Shown: positions 7,980-16,508 of the stretch, in pieces | Layout: each line of letters opens with the position of its first letter | How positions within the stretch are numbered: position 1 is the stretch's first letter | From: Pirellulales bacterium | GTDB taxonomy: Bacteria > Planctomycetota > Planctomycetia > Pirellulales > JAIMBC01 | NCBI GenBank assembly: GCA_023511675.1 | Contig: JAIMBC010000017.1 | Location: forward strand, 1 to 40,046 | DNA length: 40,046 nt | Reading direction: 5' to 3' | Position numbers and translations under genes: made by a program | Notes under the pieces: generated by a model | What the model was told of the DNA's origin: nothing | What the model saw: the letters and a program-made list of their open reading frames with translations, nothing else | Databases searched by the model: none

Positions 7980-9008
7980 GTGTTTCCCAAGCGACCGGCC
8001 GCCGCCCCTTCGTGGAGGGAGCGAGCGGCGAGCTTTGTGGCTGCCTGCTTCCTGGCCGCTGGTACCTTGCCGGCGTGCAGTGCGCGGGCCCAGGCCGACG
8101 AACCCCGCCAGCTCGTTGGCCACTCCGACAACATCTACCAGTTGGCATTCGATCCTCGGGGACGATGGCTGGCAAGTGCCTCCGGCGACCACACGGTGGT
8201 CCTCTGGGATACGGCAAGCGGAGAGCCTATTCGCCGCTGGGACCATGATGCCCCGGTTTACACGGTGGCCTTCGATCATGGCGGGACGCTCGCGGCGACG
8301 GGCTGTGGCGACGGGAGGGTGGTGCTTTGGGATCCCACGCGCGGTTGTGTCGTGAGCGAATTGGGCCGCCAGGCGGGGCCCGTGTACTGCGTGGCCTGGA
8401 GCCCGGATGGCGCGCTGGTGGCAGCCGCGGGCGGGGATGCTGAGAGTGGCGATTATCGTTGCCGTTTGTGGAGTGTCGAGCGGCGCTGCTTGTCGCATGA
8501 GTTGGCGGGCCATACCCGTGCCGTGTATGGTGTGGCGTTCTCTGGCGACGGCAAGTTCCTCGCCACCACGAGCGGAGACAAGTCCATTCGACTCTGGGCG
8601 TTGCCCGGCGCGGAAATGCGAGCAATCACTGGCCATGCCAGCGATGTCTATCGCTGCGCCTTCTCGCCCGACGGAACCCGATTGGCCACGGCTAGTCAGG
8701 ACGGCAGCATCTGCGTCTGGAACGTGACGGACGGCGCCAAGCTGACCCATCTGCGGGTAGGCGAAGATCCGGTCTACGCGGTGGCTTTCTCCAAAGATGG
8801 AACTTTCTTGGCCGGCGTGGGGGCCGATCAGCAGCTTCGCCTTTGGGACACGGGCCGTTGGTCGGCAGAGGCCGTGCGGCGCGTCTCGCGGGCCAGCCTG
8901 TATGCGGTTGCCTTCGCCCCGGATGGTGCCACGCTGGTGGTGGCTGGAGAAGAGCCTCGGATCACGATCATCCCCCTGAACAGTCTTGCCAGGATGAAGG
9001 CACCATGA
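7980..9008 (+). CDS. Exported WD40-repeat protein
   Basis: This 342-residue protein starts at GTG 7980, 19 bases after the preceding stop. Its N-terminus (RERAASFVAACFLAAGTLPACSARAQA) is a signal peptide; the LPAC could be a weak lipobox, so a lipoprotein is possible. The rest is about seven WD40 repeats, each with GH near the start, an SPDG-type turn and a final LW or VW-D (for example NIYQLAFDPRGRWLASASGD, TVVLWD). Such beta-propellers are protein-binding scaffolds; here the propeller would act outside the cytoplasm. Neighbours are the YdjY-like protein and the porin, so it may hold an envelope complex together. No catalytic domain is fused to it. Confidence 0.85.
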   Translation: MFPKRPAAAPSWRERAASFVAACFLAAGTLPACSARAQADEPRQLVGHSDNIYQLAFDPRGRWLASASGDHTVVLWDTASGEPIRRWDHDAPVYTVAFDHGGTLAATGCGDGRVVLWDPTRGCVVSELGRQAGPVYCVAWSPDGALVAAAGGDAESGDYRCRLWSVERRCLSHELAGHTRAVYGVAFSGDGKFLATTSGDKSIRLWALPGAEMRAITGHASDVYRCAFSPDGTRLATASQDGSICVWNVTDGAKLTHLRVGEDPVYAVAFSKDGTFLAGVGADQQLRLWDTGRWSAEAVRRVSRASLYAVAFAPDGATLVVAGEEPRITIIPLNSLARMKAP

Positions 9009-9743
9009 CTCGGCTTTTGCCAGGGGCAAACGAGCGTGCGACCGCACGAGCGGCAGTTCAACGGCACCATCGCGGCTAACAGGGATCTTCCCCGACCGGC
9101 CCCTGCGGGTGGCATTCTTGATCGATCGTGGCCGCCGGCACGCCACAAGGTCCCAGATCGATGCCTCGGCCCAGCATCGTGGCCGACACGAGCCATCAAG
9201 TGCTGGGGCACTCTGACAGGCCGGAGCATCCGTCGCGCACCACCGCTTTTTTTGCCAACACCCCTGGCAAGCCGGACGGATGATCCCCGGGTGGCAGCAG
9301 GTTTGCTTATGGACCTCAGCTTGCCTAAACTCTTCAGCCTGGCAAGGCGACCTCGGCCGCAGTAAAGGCAAAGTCGGGCTCGTTTTCCGATTCTTCCAAG
9401 CGCGGGCACGCCATGAAATTGCAGGCGGTCCGAGGTGCCCAGTGAACAGGTACCCAGCGAAGGCGGGGTTCAAGTACTCTTCTCGAGAGGCGGCTTGCCG
9501 TCCAGCGATGTGCGGCGAGGATGATCGCTTGGGCAAAGCTAAAGTGCTGCGCGGTGGCCGCGCGTGGGTTTCCTGGCACAAGGGGCGCATCGGCACCCCG
9601 TTGCGAGCGCCTGCCTCAGCTCTGGGCGATTCCCGCGACCTTTGCCGCATAATGTCTGTAACTCTTTCACGATTCGCAGCCGATGCTACATCTATCGACA
9701 GGGATCTCGAGGTGTGCCCCTCTATAACAACAGGGTTTCGAAC
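9009..9743. other. Long leader region before the porin gene
   Basis: No convincing gene. A small hairpin TTTGCC-AGG-GGCAAA (9016-9030) follows the WD40 stop, without a T-run. ATCGTGGCCG occurs at 9125 and 9176 with similar flanks. On the minus strand, two overlapping frames around 9340-9480 read plausible peptide in succession and might be a broken gene fragment; I do not recognise it. CATAAT at 9648-9653 may be a -10 box for the porin, about 85 bases before its ATG. Confidence 0.4.
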
Positions 9744-11615
9744 ATGGTGCATTACGTACGCTTGATCACGTTGAATCGAGCCGTAAGGCAGGCCGTGTGC
9801 TGCCAGTTCGTGGCCGCGTGCTGTCTGGCCTCCGCAGGGGCGCAGGAACCTGACGCGCGAGGCAGTCCGAGCAGGGATGGGGCTTATCTGGAGGATTCGT
9901 TTCTGCCAGAATCCGAGAACTCGGCTGCCCGTCCAGGATTCAGCTTCGAAAGCGTGGGATACGAGGAGGGAGACAACGATTGGCGGGACGCGGGCGTGGC
10001 GAATGAAGGCCAACTCGCGAGCGGCACGCTTGTCAGCGAGGCGGCGAGTGGAGAGCCATGCACCTGTCCATGCTGCCAGAAAAAAGAGGCAGCCAAGAAA
10101 CAACCCACACGCAAGTGCGTGACTTGCTGCCGCGGCCGCCGGGTGGACTGGGCGACCATCCCGCCGGCTGCACGCCCCATGCCCAGACCTGGCAACTTCT
10201 GGGTGTTTCCAGCGGAGCCGGGTTTCTATTCCCTGTGGGACGTGTGGACGTGCCAGTGGCGCGACAAGCCGCCCCCCTCCGGCTATCCTCCCTTTGCGCT
10301 CATGCCGCCCTCGTTCTTCGACAGCAACTGGAGCTTCGTGGAGGGCCTCGACCCGGCGAAACGCAATCTGGTCGAATCGCTCAAGCGAGTCCATCTGAGC
10401 GACTGCCTGATGTTCGCCACCGGGGGGCAGGCCTGGTCTCGTTACATGCACGAAACGAACAGCCGCTTGCTGGAAGCCAACAATGATTACTTGCTGGCCC
10501 GGACCCGTGTTTGGGGCGACTTATGGTACGCGGATACCGCGCGGCTGTACGGTGAATACATCTGGGCCGACTCCTTCGCCGAAGACCTCGCTCCCCTGCC
10601 TATCGACGTCAACCGGGGGGACCTGCTCAATCTGTTCGTGGACGTAAAGGTCGGCGAGTGGGAAGACAAGCCGGTGTATGTGCGGTTCGGGCGGCAGGAG
10701 CTGTTGCTGGGTTCGCAGCGCCTGGTTTCGACACTGGACTGGGCCAATACGCGGCGCACCTTCGAGGGGGTGCGCGTCTTCCGCCAGGGCGAGAAGTGGG
10801 ACGTGGACCTGTTTTGGACGCAACTGGTGCCCCCGCTCCCCAGTGATTTCGATCGGGCCGATCACAAGCGCGATTTCGCGGGTGCGTGGCTCACGTACCG
10901 CCCCAAGCCAGGACACTTTATCGACCTCTATTACCTCTACGCCAACCACAACCGCCCTGTGAACGAGCAGGGATTGGCCGTGGCGCCGTTTGATGCCAAC
11001 ACCTTTGGCACGCGCTATGCGGGAGATCGCAACAATTGGCTGTGGGACTTCGAGACGGCCGTGCAGTTCGGCCGCCGCGGCGGACAGGATTTGCTGGCGG
11101 GCGCTTCGACCGCTGGAGTTGGGCGCCGATTTGCGGAGGCGCCGGCGCGGCCGACCGCTTGGATCTACTACGACTGGGCAAGCGGCGATGCCTCGCCGGG
11201 CGTGGGAGGACGCAGCTCCACCTTCAACCAACTCTACCCCTTCGGACATTACTATCTGGGCTGGATCGATCTCGTGGGCCGCCAGAATATTCACGATGTC
11301 AACGGCCACTTGCTGCTCTTCCCCGCGAACTGGGTGACCCTGTGGTTGCAATACCATCATTTCTGGCTGCACCACCGCCGCGATGCGCTCTACAATGCCG
11401 GCGGCGTGGCAATCCGCCGGGATCCCACCGGGGCTGCCGGGAACAATGTGGGTGACGAGATCGACGTCGTGCTTAATATTCGCCTCGCGCGGTATACGGA
11501 CATGATGGCTGGCCACTCGCGGCTGTTTGGGGGGAGCTTTCTCGAACGCACCGCAACCCAGAATCTTGCCGCCGACAGCGACCTGACCTATCTCATGTTC
11601 GTCCAGCGGTGGTAG
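9744..11615 (+). CDS. Alginate-export-type outer-membrane porin with N-terminal cysteine clusters
   Basis: This 623-residue protein is expected to be a beta-barrel of the alginate export (AlgE-like) family. The ATG at 9744 begins a signal peptide (RQAVCCQFVAACCLASAGAQ). Residues 100-130 carry two cysteine groups, CTCPCC (106-111) and CVTCC (125-129), separated by a lysine-rich linker. The barrel part runs from about residue 225 to the end and shows family patterns: LLARTRVWGDLWY, VRFGRQELLLGSQRLVST, NTRRTFEGVRV, near-end AADSDLTYLMFVQRW with a terminal aromatic residue typical of barrel insertion. The porin is the last gene of a same-strand row with the YdjY-like and WD40 proteins. Family proteins export alginate in Pseudomonas; in planctomycetes the transported substance is unknown. 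Confidence 0.82.
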   Translation: MVHYVRLITLNRAVRQAVCCQFVAACCLASAGAQEPDARGSPSRDGAYLEDSFLPESENSAARPGFSFESVGYEEGDNDWRDAGVANEGQLASGTLVSEAASGEPCTCPCCQKKEAAKKQPTRKCVTCCRGRRVDWATIPPAARPMPRPGNFWVFPAEPGFYSLWDVWTCQWRDKPPPSGYPPFALMPPSFFDSNWSFVEGLDPAKRNLVESLKRVHLSDCLMFATGGQAWSRYMHETNSRLLEANNDYLLARTRVWGDLWYADTARLYGEYIWADSFAEDLAPLPIDVNRGDLLNLFVDVKVGEWEDKPVYVRFGRQELLLGSQRLVSTLDWANTRRTFEGVRVFRQGEKWDVDLFWTQLVPPLPSDFDRADHKRDFAGAWLTYRPKPGHFIDLYYLYANHNRPVNEQGLAVAPFDANTFGTRYAGDRNNWLWDFETAVQFGRRGGQDLLAGASTAGVGRRFAEAPARPTAWIYYDWASGDASPGVGGRSSTFNQLYPFGHYYLGWIDLVGRQNIHDVNGHLLLFPANWVTLWLQYHHFWLHHRRDALYNAGGVAIRRDPTGAAGNNVGDEIDVVLNIRLARYTDMMAGHSRLFGGSFLERTATQNLAADSDLTYLMFVQRW

Positions 11616-11946
11616 ACCGCCGTAGCGACTCCAGCCGGACGGCACGCCTTGCCGTCGCGTGCCGCATGGGTTGGCACCCCCGCCCCTAACCGGCCACCGC
11701 ACCATGGATATAGGGGGGCGGCGGAGCTGCGTGGCGGGCAGCGGAGTAGGCGGCGACGGGGGCAGGGCAAAAAGCGAAACAGAATCCGAACTTGTGGGTG
11801 ATACTCTGCTTGTTAAGGGGGATCGATCCCGCGAGTCCTGTTGCTACGGGAGGAAAGTGCTGCCCGCTTCTCTCCTGGAGGCCAGGGGCGTAGGTCCACC
11901 TCCCGAAAACCAGGGGTGCAGGGTTCGCCTTAGCGGTCCGGAGGGC
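11616..11946. other. Intergenic region between convergent genes
   Basis: No gene, RNA or clear terminator seen in 331 bases between the porin and the cytochrome genes. A G-rich purine stretch (about 11,708-11,765) resembles the one at about 5,880-5,925; both contain GCGGAGTA followed by GACGGGG. Confidence 0.35.
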
Positions 11947-13806
11947 TTAGCGGGTGCGGCCCGCCCAGCCGGTGAGCACGGTCTTGGGGTCGGCGCCGTA
12001 GGCCTTGGCCATGGCCGTGTCGAACGACGTGCCGGCGCGCAGCTCTTCCAGCAGGCCGTGGAACTTGCGGGCCACCAGGGGCTTCATGGCGCCGTAGGCC
12101 AGCAGGGCATCGTCTTCGGTGGCGGCGTCGCTGGTGAGCAGCCCCTCGACCGTTTCAGGGGCCATCACCAACTGTTTCAGGCCGTCATCCCAGGCCTTGG
12201 CCAGTGGGCTGCGGGGGGCTGCGCGGACGGCGATGGCGCGGGCTCCTCCCACCACGAACCAGCGCGGTGCCTTGCCGCCGCTGACCTCATCGAGGTAGGC
12301 GCCGGCGAACACCTGGGCCAGCAGCGTGTTCAGGGAGTCCGGGTCGTCCTTGGGCAGGAGAATGCAGGCGTAACCATCGATGACCGTATACCGCCAGTGG
12401 GCGCGCCAGGCCTCGGGCAGGGAGCGCTTCTCGACCATCTGACCGAACTCGGAGTAGTCGAACCGGCGGTTGAACACGAACAGGGTCAGGCGGCCTTTGT
12501 AGATGGGCTTTGCTGGGGAAAGTTTGAACTGCGCCGCCACCTTGGCGAGTTGAGCCTGGGCTGCCCGGCCCACCTCTTCCAGCACGGCGGGGGGCACATT
12601 GCCCAGCAGGATGAACTGGTCGTACTCGCGTTGTGCGGGCGTGGTATTGGGTGCGGCAAGCTGCCAGTTCTGTTGGGCCAGCTTGGCACGCATTTCGGCA
12701 AGCTGTTCGTGGCTCATGGCTGCGGCCTGACGGATCCGCACGGCCAACTCGAGTGGTTGATTCTGGTCCTCGCCATCGAAGGCGGCTCCTTCGCGGATCC
12801 ACGTTTCGAAGCGGGCGATGATCTCCTCGGGCAGGGGCGGCCGTTGCAGAGGCATGCGTGCTCCGTTGGCAGCCGTGCCCCGCAGCTTCTGCACGATCAG
12901 GCTGCGTTCTGGCATGCCGGCGGTAAGCAGGGCGCCGCTGTTGCCGCCTTGCAGCAGGCCGGCAAACGTGGTCAGGTTCAGGCGGGCCGCAGGCTGACGG
13001 CCGCCGTGGCACTCGATGCAGTTGGCGACAACGGTTTCGGCCAGGTCGCGGACGAACTGCACGCTTTCGTTGCCCGTGGCACGTGTGAGCTGAGGGCCCG
13101 CCGGTACTTCAGCCGTGTCGCGGGGAACCAGGTCTGTGAGGTTGGCGCGGGGATCGGATCCATCAAAGCGGGCGCCAGCGTCGATCCAGCTTGCGATCAG
13201 CTTCTGCTCGGCCTCCGACAGGGGGGGGGAGCCGCGCGGCATGTCTCCCGTCTCCAGCACTTCCATCAGGCGGCTGCCTGCGGCCTTTCCGGGTTGGAAC
13301 ACCACGCCGCCGTCCGAGCCGCGCATGAGTGCCTCGTAGCTGGCCATGCTAAAGCCGCCGCGGGCGTTGCGGATGTGGCAGCCGGCGCAGCGCGCCACCA
13401 GCAGGGGGGCCACCTCCTTCACAAAGCTGGGGCCGCTCGGCACGTCAGGCTCGTTCTGCTTGTTCTTCCCCTTCGTCTTGGACGGGCGTTTCTTGGCGGC
13501 CAGCAGCCGCTCGGCCGCGGCGAGACGCTTCTCCAGCCCGGCCAGTTCCTTCTCCAGCTCGTCGGCATTCTCAGCGGCACGCAGGGCCTCTAGCAGCTCG
13601 CGCGCTCTGGCTGCCAGCCGGTCGGCTTCCGCGTACTTTCGCGCGCGGAATGCTTCGGCAAAGCCGTCCAGCGCGGCACCGGCCTCTGCCAGTTGCGATT
13701 GCTGCTCCGCCGTTACCTGCTGCTCCTCCGTCACCTCGGCCATGTCTGAACGTACCAGCCCCACTATCGCCGCCAAGGCGACGAGCCCTGCCGCTGCTTG
13801 CCTCAT
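11947..13806 (-). CDS. Exported di-heme planctomycete cytochrome c with a peptidase-MA-like tail
   Basis: This 619-residue exported protein starts at ATG 13806 with AGGAG 8 bases upstream. Order: signal peptide (1-21), alpha-helical coiled-coil stretch (about 55-110), basic linker, then two c-type heme modules with CAGCH at 140-144 and CIECH at 263-267. Each is followed by a likely axial methionine (GDMPRG near 189, GARMPLQ near 318), as in planctomycete cytochrome C domains. The C-terminal third (about 440-619) is like a gluzincin peptidase (DUF1570/peptidase MA-like): APRWFVVGGARAIA and LLEELRAGTSFDTAMAKAYG fit, but the HExxH zinc site is replaced by AQVFA near 497-501. It is likely an electron carrier with a catalytically dead peptidase-fold domain. 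A TATAAT lies 43 bases upstream. Confidence 0.82.
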   Translation of the reverse strand: MRQAAAGLVALAAIVGLVRSDMAEVTEEQQVTAEQQSQLAEAGAALDGFAEAFRARKYAEADRLAARARELLEALRAAENADELEKELAGLEKRLAAAERLLAAKKRPSKTKGKNKQNEPDVPSGPSFVKEVAPLLVARCAGCHIRNARGGFSMASYEALMRGSDGGVVFQPGKAAGSRLMEVLETGDMPRGSPPLSEAEQKLIASWIDAGARFDGSDPRANLTDLVPRDTAEVPAGPQLTRATGNESVQFVRDLAETVVANCIECHGGRQPAARLNLTTFAGLLQGGNSGALLTAGMPERSLIVQKLRGTAANGARMPLQRPPLPEEIIARFETWIREGAAFDGEDQNQPLELAVRIRQAAAMSHEQLAEMRAKLAQQNWQLAAPNTTPAQREYDQFILLGNVPPAVLEEVGRAAQAQLAKVAAQFKLSPAKPIYKGRLTLFVFNRRFDYSEFGQMVEKRSLPEAWRAHWRYTVIDGYACILLPKDDPDSLNTLLAQVFAGAYLDEVSGGKAPRWFVVGGARAIAVRAAPRSPLAKAWDDGLKQLVMAPETVEGLLTSDAATEDDALLAYGAMKPLVARKFHGLLEELRAGTSFDTAMAKAYGADPKTVLTGWAGRTR

Positions 13807-13848
13807 GGGTTGCTCCTCGTTCCGCTGGACCAATGGGTTCCAGCCGCC

Positions 13849-13854
13849 ATTATA
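13849..13854 (-). promoter_or_regulatory. -10 box of the cytochrome gene
   Basis: On the minus strand GCATGGCCTATAATGG contains a perfect TATAAT at 13849-13854, placing the start of transcription about 35 bases before the ATG. No -35 consensus is seen at 16-18 bases. Confidence 0.55.
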
Positions 13855-13883
13855 GGCCATGCATCAAAAGAATGCCCCTGTTC

Positions 13884-13979
13884 GCCAAGACGGAAATGCA
13901 TTGCCGCCCCAGCGCCGGCGTTGGTCCCGATCGGCGAATCCCTAGCTCCCCGTCTGCCAAGCTGGAAATGCTTTGCCGC
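13884..13979. repeat. Degenerate direct duplication, 72-bp pitch
   Basis: GCCAAGACGGAAATGCATTG (first 20 bases of the copy at 13884-13907) recurs at 13956-13979 as GCCAAGCTGGAAATGCTTTG; over 24 bases there are 3 mismatches. It lies between the cytochrome and sulfite reductase genes. Confidence 0.6.
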
Positions 13980-14112
13980 TCTCCCAGTACCCACGCCGCC
14001 GGCGAACAATACTTCCCTGCCTTTCGACAGCCGCAGACCTGAGCGACGCCGCGCCGAACGAAATGCGGCAATGCCCAAAGCGGCTGCCAACGCGGTCCGC
14101 GCGCCGTGCTGG

Positions 14113-15864
14113 CTAGCCCACCAACTGCGCCTCGTACCTGGCAGCAAAGGCCAAGAGATCCTCGCGCCCCTTGCGAGCGCAAAAGTCTCCGAACGTCTCG
14201 CCAGGCTGCCGAGCCTGCTTGAAGTACGCCAGGGGCGGCACCAGGGTGGCCACCAGTTCTTCCGTGGGTACCAGGTCCTTGTACATGAAATTCAGTCGGT
14301 TCCCCAGCAACCGGCCCCCCAGGAACACGGTGTACTTGTCCGCCGTGCGGCCCACCAGACCCACATCGCAGTTGTAAGGGCGGGCACAGCCGTTGGGACA
14401 GCCGGTCATGCGAATGGTAAACACCTCCTGACTGAGCCCCAGCCGCGCCAGCTCCACCTCCAACTGGTCGATCACGCCCGGCAGCGCCCGCTCCGCCTCG
14501 GTAATCGACAAACCGCAGGTCGGCCAGGCCACACACGCCATCGACCAGCGGCGTGCCGCGGAAATCTCGCTGGAGAGCTTGACCCCGTGAGCGTGCAACA
14601 ATCCTTCCAGTTCACTCTGGCAGCCGGCGGGCAGGTCGCAGATCAACAGGCTCTGGTGCGGAGTGAGCCGGAAACTCGGCCGCCATGAGCGGGCAACCTC
14701 CCGTAGTGCTGTCTTGAGACGCATGCCCTCCCGATCCAGTATCCGCCCGTTCTCGATGTTCAGACCGTAGAACAGCCGCCCGTCTCCCTGCTCGTGCCAG
14801 CCCATGTGATCGTCGAACCCCCACACGTCTTCGGGGTCCGGCTCGGGCAGCCGATATCCCAGATACTCCTCGACGCGAGCCTTGAACCAGGGCAGACCGC
14901 GGTCGGCCAGCAGGTATTTCAGACGTGCCACCTTCCGGTCCGATCGATTACCGTGGTCGCGCTGTACCTTGATCACCGCGGTGGCGACGTCCACGGCCTG
15001 TTCGGGCGTGCAAAAGGCCATCCGCATGGCGAGCGCCGGAAAGGTCTTCTTGGCACTTGGCGTGACGCCCATGCCGCCGCCCACCAGCACGTTGTAGCCC
15101 ACCACGCGCCAGTCTTTGCAAATGGCCAGCAAGCCCAAGTCGTTGGCGTAGATGTCCACGCAGTTGTCTCCGGGCAAGCCGATGGCCGTCTTGAACTTGC
15201 GCGGCAGGTAGGTGGCGCCGTAGATAGGCTCGACCTCCTGCTCCTCGAAGGTCGGTTCGCCGTTGGGGCCAAAGACCAGTTGCTCTCCGCTGTGCAGGTC
15301 CTTCAACCAGATGTCGTGGTAGGCCCTGGTGCGCGGAGCCAGGTGCGCGGCGAGGCGGTCCGCCAGGGCTTGCAATTCGGCATGGACCGGATCGTGGTAG
15401 TGGGGGGCGGGACAGCACATCACGTTGCGTTCCACGTCGCCGCAGGCAGCCAGGGTGGTGAGCTGTACCTCGTTGATGCGGCGGATCACTTGCCGCAGGT
15501 TGCGCTTCAGCACGCCGTGGAGCTGCAAGCCCTGGCGGCTGGTGATCCGCAGCGTGGTATTGCCCAGTTCGTCGGCCAGGTCCAGCTCTGCCAGGAGCTG
15601 ATCACAGGTGAGCTTGCCGCCCGGTACCCGCGTGCGGACCATGAAGATGTAGGCCTTCTCAGACTTGCCGCCGCCAGCAGCCCGAATCTCGGCACGCTCA
15701 TCACGGTCGTCCTGCTGGTAACTGCCGTGGTGCTTGAGGAGCTGCGCATTCTCCTTGCTGAAGTTGGGCTTCTCCTCCAGCAGATCCTCGGCAATGGTGC
15801 CGCGGAGGTACCGGCTTTGCAGCTTGATGGCCTCTACCGGGCTTAACTTCACGTCGTCGCTCAT
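14113..15864 (-). CDS. Siroheme [4Fe-4S] sulfite/nitrite reductase
   Basis: This 583-residue protein is a hemoprotein of the assimilatory sulfite reductase/ferredoxin-nitrite reductase family. It reduces sulfite to sulfide or nitrite to ammonia with six electrons. The siroheme/Fe-S cysteines are C444 and C450 (ACVAWPTCGLSI) and C489 and C493 (MTGCPNGCARP), the Cx5C and Cx3C pattern of the family. Two repeated modules are visible, with TLRITSRQGLQLHG near residue 105 and FRLTPHQSLLICD near 400. The sequence resembles ferredoxin-type sulfite reductase more than NirA, but the choice is not safe. ATG 15864 (MSDDVKLSP) is preferred over the ATG 30 bases upstream. No flavoprotein subunit gene is adjacent. 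Confidence 0.88.
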   Translation of the reverse strand: MSDDVKLSPVEAIKLQSRYLRGTIAEDLLEEKPNFSKENAQLLKHHGSYQQDDRDERAEIRAAGGGKSEKAYIFMVRTRVPGGKLTCDQLLAELDLADELGNTTLRITSRQGLQLHGVLKRNLRQVIRRINEVQLTTLAACGDVERNVMCCPAPHYHDPVHAELQALADRLAAHLAPRTRAYHDIWLKDLHSGEQLVFGPNGEPTFEEQEVEPIYGATYLPRKFKTAIGLPGDNCVDIYANDLGLLAICKDWRVVGYNVLVGGGMGVTPSAKKTFPALAMRMAFCTPEQAVDVATAVIKVQRDHGNRSDRKVARLKYLLADRGLPWFKARVEEYLGYRLPEPDPEDVWGFDDHMGWHEQGDGRLFYGLNIENGRILDREGMRLKTALREVARSWRPSFRLTPHQSLLICDLPAGCQSELEGLLHAHGVKLSSEISAARRWSMACVAWPTCGLSITEAERALPGVIDQLEVELARLGLSQEVFTIRMTGCPNGCARPYNCDVGLVGRTADKYTVFLGGRLLGNRLNFMYKDLVPTEELVATLVPPLAYFKQARQPGETFGDFCARKGREDLLAFAARYEAQLVG

Positions 15865-15966
15865 GGCCTCAAAGGCTCCTGCCGCCCCAAACATGCCGCG
15901 TCCCTCGAGGGGAGCCGGATGTCAAGATGGGGCGGAATCACAACCAAGATTAGCATCTTTCTCGTC

Positions 15967-15997
15967 ATTATACCCCGCGGAGAGTGCAGTGTACTGC
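15967..15997 (-). promoter_or_regulatory. Promoter of the sulfite/nitrite reductase gene with a dyad
   Basis: A perfect TATAAT at 15967-15972 (minus strand, in GGGGTATAATGACG) lies about 100 bases before the ATG. A dyad GCAGT-GT-ACTGC (15986-15997) falls where the -35 box would be and could be bound by a sulfur or nitrogen regulator. A second dyad, AAGAT-TAGC-ATCTT, lies in the leader (15947-15960). Confidence 0.5.
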
Positions 15998-16323
15998 TTT
16001 GTGCCGGTGCTACCAAGGCCAACGTGGTTGACAGGCCGATCCGCTGAGACGCTGAGATACACTGACATCGGCCGCGGTGCCCCAGTCTGCGAGGGCCCGA
16101 AGCCCGCTGTTTGTCTGAGCCCGGCATGTGCCCCGGCTGTGAATGGAACCAAGCCGGGGATGTGCCGCAGGAGGGGATGTGACCTTTTGCCGCCGTCACC
16201 AAGCTGCCGAAGTGCCCATAGCGCCGCTAGCGCCCTGGCATCTGGAAGACTCGCCGAGCAGGCAGCATCACGGATGTTTTCCCGCTCAGGCGGGGGCTGG
16301 TCAGAAAGGGGTGTGCGTCATCG

Positions 16324-16490
16324 GCTTGCCGCGCAGGTCGGCAGGATGCACTGGCTCATGTCGCGGTACCACGCAGTCAAGCTTGGTCGTGTGCCGCTTG
16401 CCGCCTTGGTTGGCAGGATGCGCTCGCTCCGCTAAAGTGAAGGCAGTAGCAGGACTGCAAGGCCAGGATGTGCCTTCGAAGGGGGGCAGG
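16324..16490. repeat. Degenerate tandem repeat, 72-bp pitch, before the thioredoxin-NHL gene
   Basis: A 34-base segment starting GCTTGCCGCGCAGGTC at 16324 recurs at 16396 with 6 mismatches; the core GGCAGGATGC is at 16340 and 16412, and a third partial core GGCAGGGCAT is at 16485. The pitches are 72 and 73 bases. A weaker earlier copy may start near 16249. TAAAGTGAAGG at 16433-16443 is within the last unit and also occurs at 3509. Confidence 0.6.
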
Positions 16491-16508
16491 GCATGGTCGA
16501 GGCAAGCC

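Noticed and set aside
7836-10451. 871-codon open frame on the minus strand across WD40 and porin genes
   Set aside because: It is rich in R, P, A, H, has no domain, and is antisense to two well-supported genes. High GC content gives long open antisense frames.
11790-11946. Search for tRNA-like or RNA-gene structure in the porin-cytochrome gap
   Set aside because: No cloverleaf arms or T-loop sequence; only GC-rich runs.
11659-13593. 644-codon open frame on the plus strand
   Set aside because: It is the antisense shadow of the cytochrome gene, whose signal peptide, CxxCH sites and ribosome-binding site are clear.
16028-16063. TTGACA at 16028-16033 as a promoter for the thioredoxin-NHL gene
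   Set aside because: The only -10-like sequences (GATACA, TACACT) are 21-24 bases away, too far for a standard spacer.
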